Positions 1 to 5,955 of a stretch of 6,663 nucleotides of DNA are shown here, in pieces (position 1 is the stretch's first letter; every line of letters begins with the position of its first letter). Origin of the DNA: Microgenomates group bacterium (lineage in GTDB: Bacteria > Patescibacteriota > Microgenomatia > UBA1406 > GWC2-37-13); assembly GCA_028276105.1 (NCBI GenBank), contig JAPYWZ010000035.1, forward strand, positions 1 through 6,663. Reading direction: 5' to 3'. Position numbers and translations under genes: made by a program. Under the pieces are notes generated by a model. That model was not told the DNA's origin. It searched no databases and was given only the letters and a program-made list of their open reading frames with translations.

Positions 1-1300
1 TGGTTCATCTTTGAGAAACAAAGGGGTACAACCGCTTTTGGATGCGATTGTTGATTATCTGCCATCACCTTTAGATTTGAAAAAAATTGAGGGGATTAAT
101 CCCAAAACCAATCAAAAAGAAGAACGGCTGCTTGTTCCTGAAGAAAAATTTACTGCTTTGGCTTTTAAAATTCAACTTGATCCTCATGTTGGTAAATTAA
201 CTTATACCAGAATTTATGCTGGCGTTTTAGAGTCAGGTTCTTATGTTTATAATGTCAATCGAGATAAGAAAGAAAGAGTCAGCCGTCTGCTTTTAATGCA
301 TGCTAATCAACGGGAGGAGATTGATAAGGCTTATGCGGGAGAAATTGTTGCTTTAGTTGGTCCAAAAGACACAAGAACCGGTGATACTTTATCTTCTGAA
401 GAACATCCCATTCTTTTGGAAAAAATCACTTTTCCAGAACCTGTAATTTCTTTGGCAATTGAACCAAAAACAAAGGCCGATCAAGAAAAGCTTTCTTACA
501 ACTTACAAAGACTTGCCGAAGAAGACCCAACATTTAGAGCAAAAATCGATCATGAAACTGGCCAGACAATTATCTCTGGTATGGGCGAGCTTCATCTTGA
601 GGTGATTGTTGATCGAATGAAAAGAGAGATGGGGATGGAGGTTAAAGTGGGAAAACCCCAAGTGGCTTATAAAGAAACAGTCACCAAAGTGGCTGAAGCT
701 GAGGGGAAATACATTCGTCAAACTGGTGGTCATGGGCAGTATGGTCATTGTTTAATAAAAGTTGAACCCTTACCAAGAGGGGAAGGGTTTAAGTTTATTA
801 ATAAAATAAAAGGCGGGGTGATTCCGGCAGAGTTTATTCCGGCAGTTGAAAAAGGAGTTTTGGAGGCGATGGAGAAAGGCGTTCTTTTGGGATTTCCTAT
901 CACCGATATTGCGGTGACTTTATTTGATGGTTCATACCATGAGGTTGATTCATCCGATATTGCTTTTAAAATCGCTGGATCAATTGCTTTGCAGGAAGCA
1001 GTAAAAAAAGCAGGCCTTACTCTTCTTGAACCGATTATGAAGCTTGAAGTAACAGTGCCAGAAGAGTTTATGGGACCGGTGATTGGTGATATTTCTTCAA
1101 AAAGAGGTAAAATTTTGGGGACGGAAAAAAAGCACAAAGCTGTCGTTGTAAAAGCCTATGTTCCTTTAGCCGAACTTTCTGGGTATGCGACCACTTTGCG
1201 ATCTTTAACCGAAGGCCGCTGTTTTTTCTATATGGAGCCTTCCCACTATGAAGAAGTTCCTCAAAACATCATCCAAGCGATGATAAATAGTAAAAGTTAA
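1..1300 (+). CDS. fusA: Elongation factor G, C-terminal part (5' truncated by window edge)
   Basis: EF-G is the GTPase that drives tRNA-mRNA translocation on the ribosome. The reading frame is open from base 2 ([14 protein letters not shown]), matching the end of the EF-G G domain, so the true start lies outside the window; the TTG at 11 is internal. About 432 residues remain of a family usually near 700. Counting the TTG codon as residue 1, domain II is about 41-130. Domain III is about 142-220, with [12 protein letters not shown] and [10 protein letters not shown]. Domain IV is about 221-340, with GGHGQYGHC and a [11 protein letters not shown] loop. Domain V follows to the TAA at 1298. Two normally conserved spots differ: the domain IV loop has GGH where GGR is usual, and the tail has EGRCFFYME where GRG is usual. 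No tuf gene follows; the next genes are convergent. The family assignment is very secure and canonical EF-G fits better than a ribosomal-protection protein. Confidence 0.98.
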   Translation, partial: GSSLRNKGVQPLLDAIVDYLPSPLDLKKIEGINPKTNQKEERLLVPEEKFTALAFKIQLDPHVGKLTYTRIYAGVLESGSYVYNVNRDKKERVSRLLLMHANQREEIDKAYAGEIVALVGPKDTRTGDTLSSEEHPILLEKITFPEPVISLAIEPKTKADQEKLSYNLQRLAEEDPTFRAKIDHETGQTIISGMGELHLEVIVDRMKREMGMEVKVGKPQVAYKETVTKVAEAEGKYIRQTGGHGQYGHCLIKVEPLPRGEGFKFINKIKGGVIPAEFIPAVEKGVLEAMEKGVLLGFPITDIAVTLFDGSYHEVDSSDIAFKIAGSIALQEAVKKAGLTLLEPIMKLEVTVPEEFMGPVIGDISSKRGKILGTEKKHKAVVVKAYVPLAELSGYATTLRSLTEGRCFFYMEPSHYEEVPQNIIQAMINSKS

Positions 1301-1325
1301 GATAAACTTAATTCTAATTTTTCTT

Positions 1326-1360
1326 ATTCTTTTTTAGGTTTCTGATTGAGAAAAAAGAGT
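1326..1360 (+). terminator. Possible weak terminator stem after fusA
   Basis: ATTCTTTTTT at 1326-1335 can pair with AAAAAAGAGT at 1351-1360. This gives 10 bp including one G-U, around a 15-nt loop, and it starts 26 nt after the fusA stop. The sequence after it (TTATATTGTTTT) is T-rich but not a clean T tract, and the stem is almost all A-U. It is the best terminator-like structure directly behind fusA, but it is weak and could be chance in AT-rich DNA. Confidence 0.25.
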
Positions 1361-1373
1361 TTATATTGTTTTA

Positions 1374-1436
1374 GATAAATTGGATAAATTAGTCAACATT
1401 GGCTTAATCAGAAAATCGGATAGATCAGATAGATCA
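1374..1436. repeat. Two tandem 9-bp doublets in intergenic DNA
   Basis: GATAAATTG at 1374-1382 is followed at once by GATAAATTA at 1383-1391 (8 of 9 identical). GATAGATCA at 1419-1427 is repeated exactly at 1428-1436. ATCAGAAAA also occurs twice, at 1407-1415 and 1433-1441. The doublets lie in the noncoding gap between fusA and tRNA-Ser. They may be replication-slippage products or paired protein-binding half sites; nothing in the sequence decides between these. Confidence 0.6.
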
Positions 1437-1460
1437 GAAAAAAGTTAAAAATTTGCCTTT

Positions 1461-1498
1461 TGTCAAAAAAATCTCACGATCGTGATTTGTATTTGACA
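1461..1498. repeat. 38-bp interrupted palindrome; possible terminator (minus strand) or operator
   Basis: The core TCACGATCGTGA at 1474-1485 is a perfect 12-bp palindrome. TGTCAA at 1461-1466 and TTGACA at 1493-1498 flank it at exactly equal distances of 7 nt. Comparing the two 19-nt arms by eye gives 15 matched positions. Read on the minus strand, the core is followed by GATTTTTTT, as in an intrinsic terminator. That would stop transcripts coming leftward from tRNA-Ser, whose 3' end lies 111 bp away. The GATC centre leaves only a short 4-bp inner stem, so a regulator-binding site is a fair alternative. The 1301-1608 strip contains no supported gene. Confidence 0.5.
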
Positions 1499-1608
1499 TA
1501 AAAGTTAATGATTTTTTTATTTAAATATTTAACGTTTAACGTTATAAGTTTCACGTTCCATCTTACCCTTTGTTAAAGTATTAGATGTTTGGTGGTTGGT
1601 GATTTTTG

Positions 1609-1698
1609 CGGAAGGGGCGGGATTCGAACCCGCGTTTCGACTCAGCGTCGAACCAAGGTTTTCGAGACCTGGCCGTTAAACCACTCCGGCACCCTTCC
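1609..1698 (-). tRNA. tRNA-Ser, anticodon CGA (reads UCG)
   Basis: Read on the minus strand, this is a 90-nt class II tRNA. The acceptor GGAAGGG pairs perfectly with CCCTTCC (7 bp) and is followed by discriminator G. The D stem CCG/CGG encloses a loop containing GG. The anticodon loop is CTCGAAA, with CGA at 1664-1662. The long variable arm has a perfect 6-bp stem, TTCGAC/GTCGAA, around GCTGA, which identifies serine rather than a class I tRNA. The T stem GCGGG/CCCGC encloses TTCGAAT. The outermost anticodon-stem pair (27-43) looks like a C-U mismatch. The 3' CCA is not encoded (G is followed by CA, then A), so it must be added enzymatically. The gene lies 83 bp downstream of rplY on the same strand and could be read through from it or have its own promoter. 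Confidence 0.97.
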
Positions 1699-1705
1699 AA
1701 CCTAT

Positions 1706-1711
1706 ATTTTA
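1706..1711 (-). promoter_or_regulatory. Possible -10 box for tRNA-Ser
   Basis: TAAAAT on the minus strand ends 7 nt before the first base of the mature tRNA. If used, transcription would start at or next to the mature 5' end, leaving almost no leader for RNase P to remove. No good -35 element is visible (the region at 17-18 nt is TTCTTT-like). The surroundings are very AT-rich, so this is only a candidate; co-transcription from rplY is the alternative. Confidence 0.3.
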
Positions 1712-1781
1712 CCGCAAAATTTTTACTAAAAGAAAAAAATAAAAAATTGATTTTTAAAATTATGGGAGTTTTAGTTTTAAC

Positions 1782-2489
1782 TTATTTTTTTGGTGCCGAT
1801 GTCTCTGAAGGATTTTGGGTTTGAGTTTGAGTTTTTGGTTCTTCTTTTGTTTCTTTTTCACTTTCTTTTTTCTCAGTAATTATTTCTGGAGCAGTCGTTG
1901 GTTGAGTTTCTGGAGTCACACTTTCTTCTTTATGGGCAACGACAGAGACAATCACTTTTTCTTTTTCGGTTAAAATTTGATAAGTGGAAGAGGTTGGTAA
2001 GTTGGCCACTTTTATTTCTTGACCAATATCTTTAAGAGTTGAGATATCAACTTTGATTGATTGAGGAATTTCTTCTGGTAAGGCTTCAACTAAAAGATTT
2101 TGAGTTAATGTTAAAAGAACACCTCCTTTTTCCAAAACCGCCGGTGCTTGACCAACAATTTCAACTGGGACTTCCGCTTGGGTTTTTTGGGTTAAGTCAA
2201 CTTTTTTAAAATCTACATGAAGAATTTGATGAGTAACTGGATGTTTTTGGACTGAGGCAATAAGAACCGGTAAAGTTTCTTTTTCGATTTCAAGATATAA
2301 AACACCCGTTTCTTTAACTTTTTTATAGACTTTTGCAAACTCTTTTGCATTGATGGTAATTGCTTTCGATTTAAAGTCTTTGCCAAAAATGTTTGCTGGA
2401 ATCAATCCCTCTTTTCTTAATTTTTTTACTTTTTTACCAAAAAATTTCCGAATTTCTGCCTTAAGAATCGTTTTTTCTTTTTTAATCAT
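1782..2489 (-). CDS. rplY: 50S ribosomal protein L25 / general stress protein Ctc, long form
   Basis: L25/Ctc binds 5S rRNA in the central protuberance of the large ribosomal subunit. The 235-residue product has the L25 domain at about 1-92: a charged N-terminus with GKKVKKLRKEGLIPANIFGK, then PVTHQILHVDFKKVD. The TL5/Ctc C-terminal domain is at about 95-182 (VPVEIVGQAPAVLEKGG, LPEEIPQSIKVDIS). The last 50 or so residues are a low-complexity tail rich in Glu, Lys, Thr, Pro and Gln, including TQTQTQ, which is probably disordered. It is longer than the two-domain core of about 185. The ATG at 2489 lies inside the end of the upstream DUF4012 gene (8-bp overlap). An AAAAAAGG sequence sits only 3 nt before the ATG, closer than normal for a Shine-Dalgarno, so translation is probably coupled to the upstream gene. 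Product assignment is secure. Confidence 0.95.
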   Translation of the reverse strand: MIKKEKTILKAEIRKFFGKKVKKLRKEGLIPANIFGKDFKSKAITINAKEFAKVYKKVKETGVLYLEIEKETLPVLIASVQKHPVTHQILHVDFKKVDLTQKTQAEVPVEIVGQAPAVLEKGGVLLTLTQNLLVEALPEEIPQSIKVDISTLKDIGQEIKVANLPTSSTYQILTEKEKVIVSVVAHKEESVTPETQPTTAPEIITEKKESEKETKEEPKTQTQTQNPSETSAPKK

Positions 2490-4728
2490 AGACCTTTTTT
2501 AACTGGATAAAAAATATTTTATCAGTTGAGAAATAATTATTATAAATGATTTCTTGATTTTTCACAAGAGGAAAAAAATTTTGATTAATAATGGAGATAT
2601 TTTTGGGAAGACTTAATTTTAAAGTCAGATTGCTATTTAAAGCGCCAATTTGTTTTTGAATAATTAGTTGAAGAACGGAAAAATTTTCCGTAATCGGTTT
2701 TTCATTTTTATAAACAATTTCTAAAACAACCGTCTTTTTTTGAGGAATTTCTAGAAAAATACCTATTTTTTTAAACTCCTCTTTGTCTTCCAAAGAAAAA
2801 TCTTCAATCAATATCCCATCTTTTTTGATTTCTTTAATGCTAACCGTTTTTGGAAGAAGAAGTTGAAAAAAGTTGCGATAATTACTTCCTGGGAAAATAT
2901 CATCTTTGGCTTCATTTTTAAAAAGAATGGTAAAATAATTGGTAATCTTTCCAGAGGAATCAATTAAGATTTTTAAACTATAATGACGGTTGATAAAAAA
3001 ATTAGCTTTGTTTGCTCCAAGATTGGCTTCGTACGGGAATAAAAAGTTAACAATACAATTATCAAAAGAAGAAAAACAAACCGGTTTAGCCAATCGGCCG
3101 CCCCAACCTAATTCTTCAATGATTTTTTGATAATCTTCTTCTTCAAAAGCAAAAACAATTTGTTTTTCTTCAAAAAGTTGAGGAAGGTTTAATAAAAGGT
3201 TTTTTAGGGAGGCGTTTTCGATATTAAGGATTAACCCTCGAACGATTGAGCTTAAAAAACTTTTTTTTTGAATTGAGCCAGGAAAAAAGTTTTTTTCCAC
3301 ATAAAATTGAGTTTTTAAGTAAAAATTATCCTTGGTGATTTTTTCTTTAAGATCAACCAAGTAAATTGGTGGAAAAGCTTCTAAAATTTTTTGAATGGCG
3401 GTGGTGGTAATAAGAATAGCGCCAGAAAAATCTTGCCAACCAACGGATTTTTCCAAAAAAAACTTTACCTTCTGATAATTATCCCAAAAATCAGGAGAAA
3501 AGTTTGAGTCACGCAAAAACCAATGGTTAAGATTAAGATATTTTTTAATCGGTTCTGGTGGATCAACATGAATGGTCAGTTGTCCATCAATATCATAAAC
3601 ATCATAAATTTCAATTCCTTCAAAGGTGTAGTCTTTTATTTGTAATATTCCTAAAGAACCAATAAATCCGCCGCCGGGTCGAAGCTCCATATTATTGGCA
3701 AAAAGAATAAGAAACTTTTGATTATTTTTGTTTTCTATAATTTTTTCCAAATAAGGATAAAACTTTATAAATTTGGTTAGGGATTGATTGAAAGAAGAAA
3801 AAATTGTCTTTTTTTCCTTTAATAAATTCAGTTGGGAGAGTTTTTGAATAAGCAAAGATAGATTTTCGTTTATTGTTTTTAATTGAGAAGATAAATTTTT
3901 TAGTCTTAAGGCAAATAATTTTTTTTCCTCTTCCGTTTTATTTTTTTTAAAAAGAAAAACTAAAAGATTTTTACCGTTATCGTAGGCGGAAAAACCGTTG
4001 TCTCCTATAACCACCAATTTTTCACCGATACTTATTAAATCATCAGGTAAAGAAGCAATTGAAAAAAGAAGATAAACCGGTCTTGATAAAAAATAAAGTT
4101 TTTTTGCTAAAAAAAAATAGTTTTTTGCCGCAGTAAAAGAGTTTTTTGCCTCTTTAATCTCTTCTTTTTTAAGATAATTACCTGTTTGATAAAAAAAGTA
4201 GCCACTTAAAAAAAGCGGCGGAAGAAAAAGAAAATGAAAAAGAAAAAAAAACAAAAGGACAATGATAAAAATATTTTTTTTATTTAAAAATGAAAAGGAA
4301 AAAGAAAAAGGAGACCAAGATTTTGGTAAAGTTATTTTTTTCTTTGGTATTTTTGGCAGATTAAGCAAAAGAAATTTTTGAGAGGTTTTGGAGAAAAAAA
4401 ACCAAAGGATTTGCTCGATAGTTTTTTCATCAATTTTATTCCCCAAAAGCTGAACAATTTTTTTATCCTTAGTTAGTTTTGGCGGTCTTTGATTGAAAAA
4501 AATAAAAAAAACGTTTTTTTTTGGGATTTCTTCCTCTTTAGAAAAAGAAGAATTAATAAAAAAAATGTAGTCAAATTTTTTTACTAAAAGATTGGGGCTT
4601 TGACTTAAAAAAACTTTTCCCCCAAGATCTTCTAATTTTTTCTTTAAAAGATTAACAAAAAGTAAGTTATCTTTTGCAATAATTAAAATCCTTGGTTGTT
4701 CTTCTAAAATTTTTATTTCCCATCGCAT
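2482..4728 (-). CDS. DUF4012-domain membrane protein with N-terminal Rossmann-like region
   Basis: This 748-residue protein has unknown biochemical function. Residues 13-113 alternate hydrophobic strands and helices (RILIIAKD, FDYIFFINS, NVFFIFFNQ), like a Rossmann or receiver-type fold, but without a glycine-rich nucleotide loop. A basic linker leads to a strong transmembrane segment at about 152-179. Residues 185-335 are mostly helical and Lys/Leu-rich, possibly coiled coil. The DUF4012 signature follows: NNMELRPGGGFIGSLG at 345-360 and LRDSNFSPDF at 405-414. Residues 550-748 look beta-rich (repeated short strands) and may be an Ig-like or similar exported domain. The basic flank before the membrane segment predicts a cytoplasmic N-terminus and an extracytoplasmic C-terminal portion. 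It is very rich in Phe, Lys, Ile and Leu, with many long A/T runs. It starts at ATG 4728, is first in the unit, and its end overlaps rplY by 8 bp. The domain call is good; the role, perhaps in the envelope, is inference. Confidence 0.9.
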   Translation of the reverse strand: MRWEIKILEEQPRILIIAKDNLLFVNLLKKKLEDLGGKVFLSQSPNLLVKKFDYIFFINSSFSKEEEIPKKNVFFIFFNQRPPKLTKDKKIVQLLGNKIDEKTIEQILWFFFSKTSQKFLLLNLPKIPKKKITLPKSWSPFSFSFSFLNKKNIFIIVLLFFFLFHFLFLPPLFLSGYFFYQTGNYLKKEEIKEAKNSFTAAKNYFFLAKKLYFLSRPVYLLFSIASLPDDLISIGEKLVVIGDNGFSAYDNGKNLLVFLFKKNKTEEEKKLFALRLKNLSSQLKTINENLSLLIQKLSQLNLLKEKKTIFSSFNQSLTKFIKFYPYLEKIIENKNNQKFLILFANNMELRPGGGFIGSLGILQIKDYTFEGIEIYDVYDIDGQLTIHVDPPEPIKKYLNLNHWFLRDSNFSPDFWDNYQKVKFFLEKSVGWQDFSGAILITTTAIQKILEAFPPIYLVDLKEKITKDNFYLKTQFYVEKNFFPGSIQKKSFLSSIVRGLILNIENASLKNLLLNLPQLFEEKQIVFAFEEEDYQKIIEELGWGGRLAKPVCFSSFDNCIVNFLFPYEANLGANKANFFINRHYSLKILIDSSGKITNYFTILFKNEAKDDIFPGSNYRNFFQLLLPKTVSIKEIKKDGILIEDFSLEDKEEFKKIGIFLEIPQKKTVVLEIVYKNEKPITENFSVLQLIIQKQIGALNSNLTLKLSLPKNISIINQNFFPLVKNQEIIYNNYFSTDKIFFIQLKKVYD

Positions 4729-4738
4729 ATCTTTTTTA

Positions 4739-4744
4739 ATTCTA
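4739..4744 (-). promoter_or_regulatory. Candidate -10 box for the DUF4012-rplY unit
   Basis: TAGAAT (5 of 6 to TATAAT) on the minus strand ends 10 nt before the ATG at 4728, predicting a leader of only a few nucleotides. No convincing -35 is visible, and no Shine-Dalgarno precedes the ATG (the sequence is AAAAAAGAT). The site lies in the 41-bp gap shared with the divergent nucleotidyltransferase gene, so the promoter must be in or just beyond this gap. Confidence 0.35.
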
Positions 4745-4753
4745 CTATTTTTT

Positions 4754-4762
4754 TGGTATAAT
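4754..4762 (+). promoter_or_regulatory. Extended -10 promoter for the nucleotidyltransferase-thpR unit
   Basis: TGGTATAAT is a perfect extended -10 (TGn plus TATAAT at 4757-4762). The -35 region 17 nt upstream (TTTAAT-like) is poor, as is common with extended -10 promoters. Only 7 nt separate the box from the GTG start at 4770, so transcription should begin at or one base before the start codon, making the message leaderless. Confidence 0.7.
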
Positions 4763-4769
4763 TTCGGTT

Positions 4770-5261
4770 GTGAAAAAGAATCAAAAAATCATTTCATTAT
4801 CTAAAATTTCTTCGAAATTAAAAAGTTTAAAAAATAAAAAATTAGTTTTGGTTGGTGGTTGTTTTGATATTTTTCATTACGGTCATTTTCAGTTTTTAAA
4901 AAAAGCAAAAGCTTGTGGTGATTTTTTGATTGTTGCTTTGGAATCAGATGAGTTTATTAGAAAAAACAAAAAAAGAGAGCCAGTTCATAACCAAAGACAA
5001 AGAGCTAAGATTTTAAGCAGTTTTGATTTTGTCGATTTGGTTATTCTTCTTCCTTATTTTTCCAAAGAAAAAAACTATTTTGATTTGGTAAAAAAGATAA
5101 AACCAAAGATAATTGCGGTCACCAAAGGTGATCCAAAAATAGAAAATAAAAGGAAACAAGCGGCGATGGTTTCTGCCAAAGTAAAAGAGGTTACCCCTTT
5201 AATTAAAAATTTTTCCTCAACTAAAATTTATAAAATGTATGAGGCTTTTTTTAGCGATTGA
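4770..5261 (+). CDS. HxGH-motif nucleotidyltransferase (cytidylyltransferase/adenylyltransferase-like family)
   Basis: This 163-residue cytoplasmic enzyme should transfer a CMP or AMP group from the NTP to a phosphorylated substrate, releasing pyrophosphate. The substrate cannot be read from the sequence. The nucleotide-binding signature is GGCFDIFHYGH at 29-39, with H36, G38 and H39. A conserved-type middle segment REPVHNQRQRAKIL at 69-82 follows, then KPKIIAVTKGDP at 111-122, and the closing FSSTKIYK at 148-155 corresponds to the (I)SSTK motif. The N-terminal KIISLSKISSKLKSL resembles the lead-in of RfaE2/HldE C-terminal-type enzymes. The start is GTG at 4770: no other plausible in-frame start precedes the motif, and the -10 box is 7 nt away. 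The TGA stop lies 23 bp inside thpR, so the two genes are probably coupled. Length matches single-domain members. Archaeal RibL-like FAD synthetase, glycerol-phosphate and heptose-phosphate enzymes are all possible relatives. Confidence 0.88.
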   Translation: MKKNQKIISLSKISSKLKSLKNKKLVLVGGCFDIFHYGHFQFLKKAKACGDFLIVALESDEFIRKNKKREPVHNQRQRAKILSSFDFVDLVILLPYFSKEKNYFDLVKKIKPKIIAVTKGDPKIENKRKQAAMVSAKVKEVTPLIKNFSSTKIYKMYEAFFSD

Positions 5262-5778
5262 TGTTCCAAAAGCGGTAAAAGAAAAAATTTATCAAGAATT
5301 AAGTAGTTTTCGCAATGATTATCGTGAGTTTAATTGGGTGCCTTTTGAAAACTATCATATTACTTTATATTTTTTTGGAGAAACTAATAAAAATGAAAGC
5401 ATTGATAGACGAATAAAAAAAGTAGTTTTTGATCAAGAAGGATTTCATCTTTATTCTAATGCTTTAGATTTTTTCATAAGAGGAAAGAAAATGATTATTT
5501 TTTTAAATTTTCAACGAGAAAGGAAACTGGAAAAACTGGTGGAAAAAGTTAATAAAGAATTCTTTTCTGATTTCCACCAGGAAAAAAAATATCTCCCCCA
5601 TCTGACTTTAGCTCGTTGTCGTTTACCATCAAAACAACAATATTTTCTTTTAAAAAAGAAAATTAAACAAATAAAAATAAATGTCTCTTTTTTAGTAAAA
5701 GAAATAATTCTTTTTCAAAGTCTTCTTGGGGGAAAAAAGCCAGTCTATAAAAAAATTTCAACGATCAACCTGTTGTAA
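5239..5778 (+). CDS. thpR: RNA 2',3'-cyclic phosphodiesterase (2H phosphoesterase, LigT family)
   Basis: ThpR opens 2',3'-cyclic phosphates on RNA ends to 2'-phosphates; some members show 2'-5' RNA ligase activity in vitro. The 179-residue protein has the family layout. MRLFLAIDVP forms the first strand, the first catalytic motif HITL is at 40-43, the second, HLTL, is at 121-124 (preceded by P120 and followed by ARC), and the C-terminal strand pattern KEIILFQSLLGGKKPVY ends near residue 170. Both catalytic histidines and threonines are present and the length is normal for the family. The ATG at 5239 gives the canonical MRLFLAID start. It sits inside the preceding nucleotidyltransferase gene with a 23-bp overlap and has no Shine-Dalgarno, so translational coupling is likely. 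The gene ends 4 bp before the convergent DUF5679 gene, with no terminator hairpin between them. Confidence 0.95.
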   Translation: MRLFLAIDVPKAVKEKIYQELSSFRNDYREFNWVPFENYHITLYFFGETNKNESIDRRIKKVVFDQEGFHLYSNALDFFIRGKKMIIFLNFQRERKLEKLVEKVNKEFFSDFHQEKKYLPHLTLARCRLPSKQQYFLLKKKIKQIKINVSFLVKEIILFQSLLGGKKPVYKKISTINLL

Positions 5779-5782
5779 AATT

Positions 5783-5926
5783 TTATGCTGCTCCAATTTT
5801 GAACATCACCGTTCCACAATCAGGACATTTGGCTTTCATCGCTGGTTTGCCATTTTTCATCGTCACTTTTTCTGGATTAGCAACTTCTTTTTTGGCGCGG
5901 CATTTAACACAATACATGGTGGCCAT
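5783..5926 (-). CDS. DUF5679-type small zinc-ribbon protein
   Basis: This 47-residue protein starts MATMYCVKCRAKKEV and ends CPDCGTVMFKIGAA. Two CxxC knuckles (C6/C9 and C34/C37) should bind one zinc ion. Between them lies a short basic stretch with VTMKNGKPAMKAKCP, the pattern of the DUF5679 family of tiny zinc ribbons, which has no known function; nucleic-acid or ribosome binding is only a guess from the basic charge. The ATG at 5926 is fixed by a near-perfect Shine-Dalgarno 8 nt upstream, although M4 is a possible alternative. The gene is second in a unit behind the 93-residue gene, 29 bp away. Its stop lies 4 bp from the thpR stop on the other strand. It is too short for usual length cut-offs but well supported. 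Confidence 0.92.
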   Translation of the reverse strand: MATMYCVKCRAKKEVANPEKVTMKNGKPAMKAKCPDCGTVMFKIGAA

Positions 5927-5931
5927 ATTTT

Positions 5932-5942
5932 TCACCTCCTTT
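5932..5942 (-). promoter_or_regulatory. Near-perfect Shine-Dalgarno of the DUF5679 gene
   Basis: AAAGGAGGTGA on the minus strand is almost fully complementary to the usual 16S 3' end. Its GGAGG core is 8 nt from the ATG at 5926. It is by far the strongest ribosome-binding site in the window and suggests high expression of this small protein. Confidence 0.92.
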
Positions 5943-5955
5943 CAAAATTTAAAAA

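Noticed and set aside
503..1137. Minus-strand open frames of 81 and 130 codons
   Set aside because: Both lie fully antisense to the conserved EF-G coding sequence and resemble no protein family.
1493..1527. TTGACA as a plus-strand promoter
   Set aside because: No good -10 lies 16-18 nt downstream (TTTATT at best), and no plus-strand gene follows for over 3 kb. The hexamer is better explained as an arm of the palindrome.
1606..1824. Plus-strand open frame reading across the tRNA region
   Set aside because: Its first half (GRDSNPRF-like) is the well-known false translation of the antisense of a tRNA-Ser gene, and its end runs antisense to rplY.
2482..4728. Frameshift or pseudogene caused by the many A/T homopolymer runs
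   Set aside because: The frame stays open for 748 residues with DUF4012 motifs and a coherent domain order, so the gene looks intact.
5259..5306. TGA recoding (UGA as glycine) extending the nucleotidyltransferase
   Set aside because: Read-through adds only about 15 non-conserved residues before TAG, the protein already ends after its SSTK motif, and no other gene contains an in-frame TGA.
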